A stretch of DNA of 64,000 nucleotides from Saccharomycopsis phalli (GCA_020342235.1 CP073213.1:1218501-1282500), one strand, 5' to 3'. Shown: positions 19,302 to 29,827, numbered from the stretch's first letter. Made by a program: numbers and translations. Notes: generated by a model not told the origin, from the sequence alone.

Positions 19302-21229
19302 ATGAGTACGTTACAGCAGATATTCCGCATGGTATATTAAGATCTTACTGACCGCCAGAAAGCTCACTGGATATGGAATGGGCCAAGAATGTGCCCTGCA
19401 AGAACATCACCATATTTGGGTTTTGCCGATATGAGAATAAAGGGTGCGCGTTCCGACACTCTGACACAAAGGAAGGCAGTGGGCCCTTGGAAGCAAAGAC
19501 CGCGCCGCTGAGCAGAAGCTCGCCCGACGCGAGTGCTGCGCCGGAGCCTCTTGAAAAAGCCGTGTCGCCAACTTCCCAGCCAGCCCAGCTCAAGACCACG
19601 CCAGTCAAGGAGCCCAAGAAGTTCAATGTCGACTCGCAGTCGTTCAAGCCAATCAGAAAGTCTGTCTTTTCAAAAATATCAAGCAATCTCAACGAAATCC
19701 CGTCTTTTGTACCAAACACCCCGACAAAGGAAACCCCACCAACGGCAGAGACCCCAGGCAGCAGCAACAAGACCTACAACTTCGATCTGCCCAGCTTCCA
19801 GCCGTCTGGATACCTGGACATTGCCTCCACGCCTCCTCCCTCGGCAGTTCCTCCCGAGCCTCTCCACACCTCGGAGATGTTCTTCACCGCCCCGTCAAAC
19901 TACCCATTGAAGTACCATTTGTACGCCCCAGCCCCGCCGCCACATCTCCGCTACCTCAAGGACAACGAGGTGACGGCCGACTCGTTGTTCATTGACAGCG
20001 AGCTCCGTCAGACATTGCTCAAGCAGAACGAGGCCGCGCAGCAGCAGATGGACCACTCGAATCTCCCCGAGAGTATCTTCATGTACCACTCGTTGGTACC
20101 GTTGGACCGCACGTTGGAGAAGAATACGCGTCATTACGGGGTGGCCAGCTCGCTCTACAAAGTGTCGTCCAATGTCGACGGGAAAATGTACGTGCTCCGC
20201 CGCTTGGAAGGGTTCCAGCTCACCAATGAAAAGGCCATGATCGTGGTGAATCGCTGGAAGTCCGTCGCCAGCAACGTCAATGTCGTCAGCATCCAGGAGG
20301 CATTCACGTCGCACGCCTTTGGCGACAATTCATTGTACTTTGTCTACGATTACTATCCATTGGCAAAGACATTGCGCGAACAGCACCGCCACAAACCGGT
20401 GACCGAGCCGTTGATATGGAGCTACATTGTTCAGATTACAAACGCGCTCTCGGCAATCCACGAAAAAAACTTGGCCGCCCGCTTGGTCTCCCTGGATAAG
20501 ATCCTCGTCACCGCAAAGAATACCGTGCGGCTAAGCAGCTGCGGAATCTTGGACGTGGTCAATTTCGACGAGGACAACAACAAATACTTCGAACTCGGCT
20601 TGAACAACAAACTAGAATACTACAAGCACCTCCAGAGCCAAGACTTGAAGGACTTGGCAGTAATGTTGCTCGAGTTGATCAACCGGATCCCAATCGCCGG
20701 CTCCCTGGACTTGGACTCCATCATCAACCGCTTGGAATATTCCCTGGACTTGAAAGACGCTCTCCACTACTTGGCGACAGGTGGCTCCATCAAGGAATTC
20801 GCCAGCATCATCGCCCCACAGATTTTTAAGTCCTTCAACGAGGCCTTGACATCCTCCCACTACTTTGAGTCCCAGTTGGCCAATGAAATCGAAAACGACC
20901 GTCTTGTGAGACTCCTCACCAAACTAAACTTCATCAACGAACGACCAGAGTTCCAGGGTGATGTCATGTGGTCCGAAACCGGCGAACGGTACCCCATTAG
21001 CTTATTCAGAGACATGGTGTTCCACCAAGTTGACCAAGAGGGCAAACCTGTAGTCGATTTGGCGTACGTATTGAAGCACTTGAATAAACTAGATGCTGGG
21101 ATCGACGAACGAATATTACTTGTGAGCAGAGACGAGTCCACCTGTATAATTGCCACTTACAAGGAGTTGAAGGAGTGCATCGATGTTAGTTTTAGAGAGC
21201 TCATAAAAAGCCAAAATAATCATAACTAA
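19302..21229 (+). CDS. PAN3: Poly(A)-nuclease deadenylation subunit Pan3, probable 4-nt first exon
   Basis: Pseudokinase regulatory subunit of the Pan2-Pan3 deadenylase, which trims mRNA poly(A) tails. It has an N-terminal CCCH zinc finger (CKNITIFGFCRYENKGCAFRH), a low-complexity linker with a PAM2-like region (SRSFKP/NPxxxP area), a degenerate kinase domain and the C-terminal knob (FHQVDQEGKPVVDLAYVLKHLNKLDAGIDE, as in yeast). A plain start is the ATG at 19373 (MEWAKNVPCKN, 618 residues). I prefer join(19302..19305,19359..21229), 624 residues. There ATGA is spliced over a 53-nt intron (GTACGT, branch TACTGAC, CGCCAG) in the phase needed, and the protein then starts MKSS(S)DMEWAKN, like yeast MDKINPDWAKD. 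An in-frame TGA at 19350-19352 rules out simple upstream extension. Confidence 0.9.
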
Positions 21230-21411
21230 AAAAAAAAAAGACAAAAAAATTGAAAAACTATATTAATTGTAAAGATCCCACTGCTAGCATTTTTATTATT
21301 ATCGAATAATTTATATATATTCAATTCCCCCATGTTTTGTGGCCCGTGGCCGACACGTGTGAAAAATTACGTTTTCCATCGTTTGTATCGCCATACATCT
21401 TCAGTAACACA

Positions 21412-24072
21412 ATGGGCTCACTTAAAACGTTCATCAAGTCCGTACGGTACTCCAAGACTATTGCAGATGAAAGAGCCGTCATCAGAAAAGAATCGGCTTC
21501 GATTAGAACTGCCTTCAAGGACGTGAACTTGTCCAACAACAAACGGCGAGTCAATATCCAAAAGCTCTTGTATCTCTATATTCTTGGCGAGAAGACTCAC
21601 TTTGGACAGATAGAGTGTATCAAGCTCTTGGCCAGTAATAATTATGTTGATAAACGGTTGGGTTATTTGGCCACCAGTTTGTTATTGGATGAGAATCAAG
21701 AAATTTTGACGTTACTCACCAATTCTTTGGTCCAGGACCTAAACCACCCAAACCAGTTTTTCCAAGCCTTGGCCTTGCAAACCCTTGCCTCAGTGGTATC
21801 GTATGACTTGTCTAATGATACTTATAATGATATTTTGAACATCCTCACCAAGAATGGTAACTACCCTTACCTCAAGAAGAAGGCAATTCTCGTGAGCTCC
21901 ATTATCATCGAAAAGAACCCTGATTTGATTGAGATATTCTTTGAAAATACCCAAAAGTACAACTTGTTTACTATCAATGAAAGAGATCATTCGGTGTTGT
22001 TGGCACTTTGCCAGTTGTTCACCAGCTTCCATAAGCATGGCGACACTTTGATCCAGGCTAATTTGTTCAATAGTGTCTTACCAAAGTTGTTGGTTATTTT
22101 AAAGAATTTGGCCACTACCAACTACAACCCAGAGTACAATATTCTTGACATCTCCGATCCGTTCTTGCATGCTCGTCTTCTTCGGTGTATTACATTGATC
22201 ATTAGCAAGCCACCAGAGGGAAGTACCAAAGTAAATAAGCTCAACGACCAGTTCAATGATTTGCTTACACAGATCTCCTCCAATGTGGAGTTTGGGAAGA
22301 ATTCGGGGAACTTGATCCTTTATGAAGTGGTGAAATCCATCTTCAACTTGAAGAGTTCAAACAGTGCCTTGAAAGTCTTGGGAGTAAACTTATTAGGAAA
22401 GTTTTTGACGCTCAAGGATGCTAACATCAGATACATCTCGCTTAATACATTACTTACTGTGGTAAAGTTTGAGCCCAAGACTGTCCAACGGCACCAGACT
22501 ATCATTATCAATTGTTTGTTTGATGCAGATATTAGTATCAAGCGACGGGCCTTGGAGTTGATTTTTGAAATCTTGAATGAGAATAGTATCCGGCTTTTGA
22601 TTAAGGAGTTGGTCAAGTTTTTGGAGATTTTAAATGCCGACTCGTCGTATGGATTTAACGAATTTAATATATTCAATTATAACTTGCCCAAGGATGCTAA
22701 TGAGTTTTCATTGAACTCTTATAGCTCTAAATTGATGAACAACTCGTCTTTGGATAGCAACTATACATTTTCCTTGAACAACCTTGACTTAAAGTTCTTT
22801 ATTACGACCAAGTTGGCGATTATCCTCAAGACATACTCGCCAAATCTCAAGTTTTACTTCAAGTACTTGATCATATTGCTCAAGTTGAATGGAAACTACT
22901 TGACCAACGACATTATATCTTTAATTTTATCTATAATATCTAATATTGCAAACAACCAGCCTACAAATATCGGCAGCGACCCATCGCAGGACAACCAGTT
23001 GTTGATCAAGGACACGTTGAACCAGCTCTTCAACTTGGCCGGTCAAAATTTTCAAAATAACGGATTGACATTGGTGACTGTGTGGTGTTTGGGGGAGTAT
23101 GGCGATTTGTTGTTGAATACAAAGTACCAGGAGACTCAAACTGTAACCGAGGATACTATATTGGATTACATTGCCAAGGTGGTTAGTGCCACGTCGTCTC
23201 AATTGATCAACTCGTACGTCTTGACCGCGTTATTGAAGCTCACGAGAACCATGACTTCTCATCAGAGTTTGGCAAGAATTGAGACAATGATTCGAGAATT
23301 TTCCGAGTCGGTGAATATCAATCTTCAGACCAAGGCAGTGGAGTACTTGGGGATTTTGAGCATCAAGGACCAGAACATCAAGAACGGGTTGTTGGAAAGA
23401 ATCCCAGCGCCGCATATCAAGGATATTGGCAAAGTGTCCTTGTCTCAGAGCCTGGCAAGCAAACAGGCACCATCTGCCACAACTACTAATACTAGTGGCT
23501 CGTCGAATAACTTCTTGCTAGACTTGATGGACGACGGTGCAGACCAGCAGCCAAAGGAGAACAAAGCCAACAATGCAGACCTTTTGTCTGACATCTTTGC
23601 GTCGATTCCAGCCACTACAACAGCTCCAGCTTCCACGGCAAATAATAATATTCTTGACTTGTTTGACTCGCCAGCACCAACCAAGGAAGTTGCCAGTACG
23701 GGCACGAGTAAAGACTTCCTAGGTGGGGCACAATATCAAGAGATATTTTCGAACCTGGAAGTCAAGTTGCAGCTCAACACCAAGAGCATGACACTGGATG
23801 CGGTGGTCTTGGAGGTCTACATTACTAGCCAGAGTTTCCAGCCAGTGGGTTCATTTAATTTGCTTGTTGCTGTTGCCAAGTCTCAGAAGTTGGTGATTGT
23901 GCCAAATGCACATACGGTGACGGAGTTGACCACGGACAACTTCTACAAACAGGAGCTTAAAATTACCGGAAAGCCGGGCTCGAAATTGAAGCTCCGAATA
24001 AAGTTCAACTACTCTGTGGGTGGCGAAAGCAAGAATATTCTTTTTGACCACAACACTAATAAAACTTTATAG
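21412..24072 (+). CDS. APL4: AP-1 clathrin adaptor gamma subunit (gamma-adaptin) Apl4
   Basis: Large subunit of the AP-1 complex for clathrin-coated transport between trans-Golgi and endosomes. The 886 residues start MGSLKTFIKSVRYSKTIADERAVI, as in yeast Apl4. The armadillo trunk contains RRVNIQKLLYLYILGEKTHFGQ, DKRLGYLATSLLLDE and WCLGEYGDLLLN. The hinge (about residues 700-770) is Ser/Thr/Ala-rich with repeated acidic-hydrophobic pieces LLDLMDD, DLLSDIF and ILDLFDS, the last two resembling clathrin-box or accessory motifs. A C-terminal ear domain follows. The ATG at 21412 matches the family start; the upstream open frame begins at a TTG. A poly(A)/AT-rich spacer separates it from PAN3. Confidence 0.94.
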   Translation: MGSLKTFIKSVRYSKTIADERAVIRKESASIRTAFKDVNLSNNKRRVNIQKLLYLYILGEKTHFGQIECIKLLASNNYVDKRLGYLATSLLLDENQEILTLLTNSLVQDLNHPNQFFQALALQTLASVVSYDLSNDTYNDILNILTKNGNYPYLKKKAILVSSIIIEKNPDLIEIFFENTQKYNLFTINERDHSVLLALCQLFTSFHKHGDTLIQANLFNSVLPKLLVILKNLATTNYNPEYNILDISDPFLHARLLRCITLIISKPPEGSTKVNKLNDQFNDLLTQISSNVEFGKNSGNLILYEVVKSIFNLKSSNSALKVLGVNLLGKFLTLKDANIRYISLNTLLTVVKFEPKTVQRHQTIIINCLFDADISIKRRALELIFEILNENSIRLLIKELVKFLEILNADSSYGFNEFNIFNYNLPKDANEFSLNSYSSKLMNNSSLDSNYTFSLNNLDLKFFITTKLAIILKTYSPNLKFYFKYLIILLKLNGNYLTNDIISLILSIISNIANNQPTNIGSDPSQDNQLLIKDTLNQLFNLAGQNFQNNGLTLVTVWCLGEYGDLLLNTKYQETQTVTEDTILDYIAKVVSATSSQLINSYVLTALLKLTRTMTSHQSLARIETMIREFSESVNINLQTKAVEYLGILSIKDQNIKNGLLERIPAPHIKDIGKVSLSQSLASKQAPSATTTNTSGSSNNFLLDLMDDGADQQPKENKANNADLLSDIFASIPATTTAPASTANNNILDLFDSPAPTKEVASTGTSKDFLGGAQYQEIFSNLEVKLQLNTKSMTLDAVVLEVYITSQSFQPVGSFNLLVAVAKSQKLVIVPNAHTVTELTTDNFYKQELKITGKPGSKLKLRIKFNYSVGGESKNILFDHNTNKTL

Positions 24073-24132
24073 TCGAATTTATTATACACACACAGCTGTA
24101 GGTGAAACGCGCTGGACCTGAAACAAGCAATT

Positions 24133-24140
24133 CCGGGTAA
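24133..24140 (+). promoter_or_regulatory. Reb1-type site upstream of YOP1
   Basis: CCGGGTAA, 65 bp upstream of the YOP1 ATG. Confidence 0.6.
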
Positions 24141-24204
24141 ACAGGCCCTGGCTGGTGCGTGGACGCTAATTCTCGAAGGCTGTCAGTTGACCTTCACCGA
24201 TACA

Positions 24205-24735
24205 ATGTCATTTCAAAACAAAGTCCAAGGCCATTTGTCACAAATTGACACGGTAAGTCACTGTGAGACGAGCATTTGAGCATTGTACTAACGACAGCGT
24301 TTTTCAGGCGTCAAAATTTTAGACCAGTTTGAGTCCCTGACCAAACTTCCTCGTTCGTATGCTGTCATTGGGTTTGCAGGATTCTACCTCATTCTCACTT
24401 TCTTGAACGTGGGCGGGATTGGCCAATTGTTGTCCAACTTTGCTGGGTTTGTCATCCCAGGGTACCTTTCTCTTCACGCGTTGCATACTCCAGAAAAGAC
24501 CGACGACGAGGAGTTGCTCATTTACTGGGTGGTTTTCGCTGCTTTGAACATTGTCGAGTTCTGGTCTCGTGCAATTCTCTATTGGGTCCCATTCTACTGG
24601 TTGATCAAGACCGTCTTCTTGTTGTACTTGCTGTTGCCACAATTTGGTGGTGCCAAGTTTGTATACTACACCTTCTTAAAGCCGGTCAGCGACACTTATC
24701 TTTTCAAGTCAAAGCCTGCCACCAAGGCAAATTAG
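24205..24735 (+). CDS. YOP1: ER-shaping DP1/Yop1 (REEP) protein, one intron
   Basis: Membrane protein that with reticulons bends tubular ER. CDS is join(24205..24252,24298..24735), 161 residues. Exon 1 encodes MSFQNKVQGHLSQIDT. The 45-nt intron (24253-24297) has GTAAGT and TACTAAC (24286-24292), with AG only 6 nt past the branch A. Exon 2 begins RFSGVKILDQFE, which joins in frame and aligns with yeast FDTKYSGNRILQQLE. A later TTTTTCAG (24301-24308) would put a stop in frame, so the first AG must be used. The TB2/DP1/HVA22 domain has paired hydrophobic hairpins (LTFLNVGGIGQLLSNFAGFVI; WVVFAALNIVEFWS). CTG at 24631-24633 falls where yeast has Ala. Confidence 0.95.
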
Positions 24736-25278
24736 TAAACACATATAGGACACTAAATTTCAAGATACGGAAATGCATTGTAGAACACTAATGAATAAAT
24801 AACCGCTTACGAGGTCCCGTACAATCATTTTGTCTATTTACTCGCCTAAGCATGACTCCGCCTTGAATTTTTCCATGGGGTTATACCCATGATTTTCTTG
24901 GCACTGCTAATCCCATCCACGTCACACTGATGTAATAACGCCGGCATTAACCAGCAAATGTCACCCATTCCACCGTACCATGGTCTTTGCGTAAGACTGT
25001 ATGACCGCGAACCAAACGCAATGGACTACTGAGATTTTATAAACAGTCTAGGCGAAATCTTATTTTTTCCCATTTAGCCGGAGTTTCTAGGTTGCCTGAC
25101 AGTCTCGGTAGCTCTGCTGTCATATGCCACTGAAACCTTAACCGATTTCGGGCCGGGTGACATGCTGGCAAATCCCCCCACACCAATCGCAAATCACATG
25201 ACGGCACTGGTTATCTTATATGACTTGAGGCTCTTAGTTATCCTTAATTTTTACACATTCACAAGGGCGATAGAAATG
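24736..25278. other. Intergenic gap, YOP1 / arrestin gene
   Basis: No gene or repeat array seen. In-frame codons upstream of the arrestin (from ATG 25162) could extend it; see that entry. Confidence 0.5.
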
Positions 25279-27963
25279 CCAATTAGGTTTTTTACCAACA
25301 AGAAGCTGGATAGAGAAAACTCGTCGGAGAATATCTCGGCCAAACCCATATTTGCTTCCAGCCAATCAACCGTGTCACTGGTACTCAAGCAAATCACTTG
25401 CCATGACCTGAACATAAACAATCTCAGGGGTCTTCTTGGGGACGTCATTGGGATAAATTTGCAAAATAAGCAATGTTTCCATCAGTTGCACGATATTGAA
25501 GTTGCTGATCATGATACTGCTGATCCTTCTAGGCTGCCAATGGAAAATGATCTGAGAATCTCCAAGGTGCTTTTACTATCCAAGTTTAATTCACACGAAG
25601 CCAAAGCAAGCCCGAAGATCCAGCCGCTACGCCCTACTAAATCGTCCGAAATAGACAACAAGAAAAAATGGAAGTTGAAAATGATTCCTGGTTTGCTTGC
25701 TGATAACTATAATAGTTCTAATCCAACACATGCCCCAGTAGAAACCAGCTCCAGCTTGCCGTCCCCGAAGCCGGCTACAATAAAAATCTCCGCATTCACC
25801 AGTAACGATAAGGTGTTTTTGAGCTCCTATAGAAATAATCGTCTGAGAGGCTCTGGAGTCAATCGAAGCCTCAACAGCAACATGTGTGATATCGACGAGG
25901 AATTACAACTGTATGAAAGGCATACCAGAAATCCACAAACCACCAACGACAATGCCAGCTTATTTCTGCAAGAGCCAAGCAACGTCAACTTGGAGACTGG
26001 AAGCAGCTTGTACACATTTGCAATCGTAGTTTCCGTTCCGCTGGTGGAAGCCCTGGATCCTGGCGAGTATCAGCCACTGTCTAGTCTTTCGAGTCTACTG
26101 TCAGACGAACCAAGACCACTCCAAACAAATGTTGATTTATCACAAGTACTTGTGTCGCTAAATCTAATTTGCAAGCTCCTTTGGAAGAAAATGCCAGACA
26201 ATCAATTGCCTCTTCATTTCAATGAAGAATTCCTCGTGGGATCAAGTCAATGGCAGCTTGATCTACTCAATAATTATAACTACTACCTTCCCCTAAACAG
26301 CAGCACTATCGTACCAGGGAAAAGGTCATTTCAGCCAACCAGGAAATTGAAGTTGAAATCTGTCGAGGAGATAAAAAATCTGCCATATTTTGATGCCAAC
26401 ATGCTTTCTGACAGCATGGGCCAAAGTTCGCACAACAAGTTTCTGTATCCGCCTGGCGACTATGTGTTTGTGATTCCTACAGTGTTTGAAACATCATTAC
26501 CGGAGTCCATTCGATCGCCATGTGCCCTGTTAGACTATTCTTTGAATGTCGCCTTGAAGAGATACTACTTACCGGAAGAAATCGGCAACACACGAAGATT
26601 CTCATTGACCAAATCGCTACGGAAGATATCGTCGAGGTTCACAAACAACACCAGTGATGAGGACAATGCAGATCGAATGAGCTTGCCTGATTTCGAGGAA
26701 GCAACCGGTGATGATCAATCAAGCAATGCTATTGAAGACGACATGGCCTCAATTGATCTGAGGGAGCCTGTACCGTTTTATGAAGCGCAAAAGCCAGCCT
26801 TGAAGTCGCATCTCATTACTAACTCGTTTAGAGTTCCCATCATTCGAGCACCGCCAGATATGTCGCTGTCTATAAACAAGGCAGTTTATGTAAACAAGGT
26901 ATGGAACGACTGCATATCGTACGAGATATTGTTGCCCAATAAATTTGTGCGCTTGAACTCAGAGATACCAATAAACATTAAGATTCTTCCTTTGGATAAG
27001 AACATCTACGTCAAGAAAATAAATGTGAACGTGTTGGAGCGCGTGTCGTACATATCCAAGGACTTGAGCGTGGAGTTTGAAGAGGGGTCCAAGAACCGCA
27101 AGAACCACAATATTAAGGAAATTATTTCACCGTTGGCGGAACTTCGGACCAAGGCGGAAGGCGGCATAGCTATTCGGGAAGATGTCTTGGAGATTGGTAT
27201 AAATAAGAACGAAGGGGGTGGGGTGATGGAAAGTGACTATGATAAGAAGCGACGCGAATATCAGTCGAGCAACATCTTAGCCTTTTGCTACAGCGATGAA
27301 GCGAGTAAGAGGTTTGGAGGCTGTGAAAATAAGGATATTTTGATTGACCGGCCGGTGAATATTGAAATACCATTGTTCTTCAAGGGCATCAGATCGTTGG
27401 GGCACGGTCGGCACAATTCCAAGGCATGGTCTATTTTTAACCGCCAGTCGATTGACCATTCGCAAACTGACCACGGTTTGCCGGCGGACTACTCATACTT
27501 GAAGAGAACTGCGCGTGATTTGAAGAAAGAAGTGACGCGGTCCAAGAGCCGGGTACAGTATGGGGAGCATGATATGATTATTCAGCGGCATGTGCCCATG
27601 TCATATAATGAAAAGGCATATGACTTCTATATCCGCAACCACAAAGTGCAACCATTGTATCCTGATAGCAACAATTTCAACTTTATATCGATAACGCACA
27701 GGATTCAGATATGTTTCAGAATCAGCAAGGGGGTCATTGACGAAGATATACCAGACTTTCATCAGTATGAGGTGATTGTCGACGCGCCTATAGTGCTTGT
27801 ATCTGACTTGTGCGACGAAGGCAACTATGTTTTGCCCAAATATAACATGTCGGATCTTCCAACTTTCCAGGAAGCCACTGAGCAGTGTGTGGTGTCGCTG
27901 GTCGCCACAAACACATCGGGTTTGCCTCCATACGAGGAGAAGAGAGAATTAATAAGTAGTTAG
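25279..27963 (+). CDS. Alpha-arrestin trafficking adaptor, Aly1/Aly2 (ART6/ART3) type
   Basis: Adaptor that recruits a Rsp5-type ubiquitin ligase to plasma-membrane transporters. From ATG 25279 it is 894 residues. The arrestin-C-like core contains FRVPIIRAPPDM, YVNKVWNDCISYEILLPNK, LNSEIPINIKILPL and the late LSDLCDEGNYVLPKYNM-LPTFQEAT block that is characteristic of Aly proteins. PY-type motifs are LPPYEE near the C terminus and LPTFQEA. Ser/Thr-rich linkers carry many basic sites, plausibly kinase-regulated. The start is uncertain: an upstream ATG at 25162 adds 39 hydrophobic residues that do not look like the family. One-to-one assignment to ALY1 or ALY2 is not possible. Confidence 0.85.
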   Translation, partial: PIRFFTNKKLDRENSSENISAKPIFASSQSTVSLVLKQITCHDLNINNLRGLLGDVIGINLQNKQCFHQLHDIEVADHDTADPSRLPMENDLRISKVLLLSKFNSHEAKASPKIQPLRPTKSSEIDNKKKWKLKMIPGLLADNYNSSNPTHAPVETSSSLPSPKPATIKISAFTSNDKVFLSSYRNNRLRGSGVNRSLNSNMCDIDEELQLYERHTRNPQTTNDNASLFLQEPSNVNLETGSSLYTFAIVVSVPLVEALDPGEYQPLSSLSSLLSDEPRPLQTNVDLSQVLVSLNLICKLLWKKMPDNQLPLHFNEEFLVGSSQWQLDLLNNYNYYLPLNSSTIVPGKRSFQPTRKLKLKSVEEIKNLPYFDANMLSDSMGQSSHNKFLYPPGDYVFVIPTVFETSLPESIRSPCALLDYSLNVALKRYYLPEEIGNTRRFSLTKSLRKISSRFTNNTSDEDNADRMSLPDFEEATGDDQSSNAIEDDMASIDLREPVPFYEAQKPALKSHLITNSFRVPIIRAPPDMSLSINKAVYVNKVWNDCISYEILLPNKFVRLNSEIPINIKILPLDKNIYVKKINVNVLERVSYISKDLSVEFEEGSKNRKNHNIKEIISPLAELRTKAEGGIAIREDVLEIGINKNEGGGVMESDYDKKRREYQSSNILAFCYSDEASKRFGGCENKDILIDRPVNIEIPLFFKGIRSLGHGRHNSKAWSIFNRQSIDHSQTDHGLPADYSYLKRTARDLKKEVTRSKSRVQYGEHDMIIQRHVPMSYNEKAYDFYIRNHKVQPLYPDSNNFNFISITHRIQICFRISKGVIDEDIPDFHQYEVIVDAPIVLVSDLCDEGNYVLPKYNMSDLPTFQEATEQCVVSLVATNTSGLPPYEEKRELISS

Positions 27964-28032
27964 CATTGTATTTTTGGTCATTTTGCTGTAGCCAGTCACT
28001 TCTATTGTATTTTGTCATTTTACTGTAGCCAG

Positions 28033-29322
28033 TCACTCCTCGCTGTCCAAGACGTGCACCTGTTCTCTGAATCGCGAATTAAACCCAAGGGACTCGTTTA
28101 TTCCCTTTGTCCAGTCGTTTTCGCTGCGTGTGACGCAGTTGATTCCCTTGTGCTCATTTTCGATAATTGTGCCGTTGGTGATCCCCCCGTAGCCCGAGTT
28201 GACCTTCTCCAAGACTTGCCGGCTGATTCCGCCCGAGTTGCGGATGATATAGTCCGGTAGGTTGTTCCCTGGAATGAGGATCGTACCTATTTCGTTGCAG
28301 ATGTGGATTTCGGTGCCAAGGAGCAACTCCTTCACGTAGGAGTCGCCGTCAATCGAGAGCTTGGACGAGGTGACTTGGTGTTTCAAAGCCTCGGCGGGGG
28401 CCTTTGTGTTGCGGGCCAGGATCTTTATTTTGACGTGGGACGTCGAGGGAATGATGAGCGGGCGGAACGACAAGGAGCGTGGGCATATTGGCGTGATCAA
28501 GATGCAGTTCACCAAAGGATGTACGATGGAGCCACCGGCACTAAGGGAGTAGGCGGTGGATCCGGTTGGCGACGAGATGATTAGGCCGTCGCCCGTGGCT
28601 CTTGTGAGAAACTCGCCGTCAATATACACGTCCAACGTGGCCAAGTGGGGAACCAGCCCGCGATGGAGCACAATGTCGTTCATGGCCTGCTTTTTGAACT
28701 TCTCGCCGCCTTTGCAAATGACATGGCACTCCAAGCGAGACCTCTGCAAGACCTTTGCGTCGGAGTTGTAGACTTTGCCAAAGGCGTCCTTGAAGTTGCT
28801 GAAGTCGTACGGAAGAAGAAACCCCAAGGTGCCCAAGGAAAAGGACAATACGGGAGGAACTAGATGGTCGGCATACATCAGCCCCGTCTTCAAGATCGTG
28901 CCGTCGCCACCAAGGGTCACCAACAAGTCTGCCTTGCTGATGATCTCCTCAAAGTCCCCGGTGTACACTCTCATGGTGCGGCTGCTGGTCACGAGCTCCG
29001 ACGCAACGTCCTCGGCGATGATGACATTGACCTGGGGGTAGCTCTGGTTGAGGTGCTCGATGAACTTCAAAAGCGCGGCGGTGACGTTGCTGCTCTGCGG
29101 CTTGCGGGCCACAAACACGTTCCGGAGTCTCTGGTGCCACTGCATCTTCTTCAACTTGGAGTTGTGCACCGAGGTGTATGTCGGGTAGATTCTGTCGCCT
29201 AGCCCGAGACAGCTGTGCACCGAGAGGTTTTTTTTGATGATGGGCAACTTGAGCTCCAAGCGGTGCGCTAGGCCGGTGGAAAAGGCCCGCTGGGAGATTG
29301 AGGTGGTTTGCCGGCTGAACAT
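28033..29322 (-). CDS. POS5: Mitochondrial NADH/NAD kinase Pos5
   Basis: ATP-NAD kinase that makes NADP(H) in the mitochondrial matrix. Motifs are LLVTLGGDGTILKTGLMY (GGDGT, about residue 143 of this form), SLGTLGFLLPYDF, the NDIVLHRG motif and TGDGLIISSPTGSTAYSLSAGG. The N terminus MFSRQTTSISQRAFSTGLAHR is rich in Ser/Arg, an import presequence. An in-frame ATG at 29361 would add 13 residues (MSSCKTNCNTIHL). I prefer 29322 (429 residues) because it begins a canonical presequence and puts the GGTTGCGTGCCC element 43 bp upstream, the spacing seen at RPC25 and the DUF1749 gene. Confidence 0.92.
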   Translation of the reverse strand: MFSRQTTSISQRAFSTGLAHRLELKLPIIKKNLSVHSCLGLGDRIYPTYTSVHNSKLKKMQWHQRLRNVFVARKPQSSNVTAALLKFIEHLNQSYPQVNVIIAEDVASELVTSSRTMRVYTGDFEEIISKADLLVTLGGDGTILKTGLMYADHLVPPVLSFSLGTLGFLLPYDFSNFKDAFGKVYNSDAKVLQRSRLECHVICKGGEKFKKQAMNDIVLHRGLVPHLATLDVYIDGEFLTRATGDGLIISSPTGSTAYSLSAGGSIVHPLVNCILITPICPRSLSFRPLIIPSTSHVKIKILARNTKAPAEALKHQVTSSKLSIDGDSYVKELLLGTEIHICNEIGTILIPGNNLPDYIIRNSGGISRQVLEKVNSGYGGITNGTIIENEHKGINCVTRSENDWTKGINESLGFNSRFREQVHVLDSEE

Positions 29323-29364
29323 GAGGTGGATGGTGTTGCAATTTGTTTTGCAACTACTCATTCT

Positions 29365-29376
29365 GGTTGCGTGCCC
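29365..29376 (+). promoter_or_regulatory. GGTTGCGTGCCC element upstream of POS5
   Basis: Exact 12-mer ggttgcgtgccc, 43 bp from the preferred POS5 start. It recurs exactly at 33546-33557 and on the minus strand at 2141-2152. Confidence 0.55.
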
Positions 29377-29385
29377 GGGTCAATG

Positions 29386-29467
29386 TAGAGACAAGACAAG
29401 AGACAAGAGACAAGAGACAAGAGACAAGAGACAAGAGACAAGAGACAAGAGACAAGAGACAAGAGAC
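29386..29467. repeat. 7-bp tandem repeat (agacaag)
   Basis: About ten near-perfect head-to-tail heptamers upstream of POS5. Confidence 0.93.
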
Positions 29468-29474
29468 TAGAGGC

Positions 29475-29690
29475 CTATTGGTTTCTATCATTTTCTATTG
29501 GTTTCTATCATTATATATTGGTCTCTATCATTTTCTATTGGTTTCTATCATTGTCGATTGGTCTCTATCATTTTCTATTGGTCTCTATCATTTTCTATTG
29601 GTTTCTATCATTATCTATCAGTTTCTATTGGTATCTCCATAAGCCTCTCTATTGGTATCTATCAGCCTCTCTATCGGTCTCTACCAGCCT
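29475..29690. repeat. About 20-bp tandem repeat (ttctattggtttctatcatt) downstream of RPD3
   Basis: Around nine diverging copies, degrading into tctatcggtctctaccag-type units. With the heptamer array it fills the POS5-RPD3 gap. Overlapping open frames here are repeat artefacts. Confidence 0.88.
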
Positions 29691-29827
29691 CTACCAGCCC
29701 CTTTACCAACCGATAACTGCATCTACCTACTCTCCATCCACGCTACTACCACTATACTTCACTCTACTCCCCGCTACATCACTCTCATCACCCTCCTCTA
29801 CATGAACCCGCAATGTACATTAACCTA

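Noticed and set aside
19210-19358. PAN3 exon from ATG 19210 using the GTAAGT donor at 19255
   Set aside because: A 45-nt exon joined to 19359 is out of phase with the PAN3 frame. It could still be an untranslated-leader intron.
29391-29700. CRISPR-like array from regularly spaced repeats
   Set aside because: The units are contiguous tandem repeats without unique spacers, in a eukaryotic nuclear genome.
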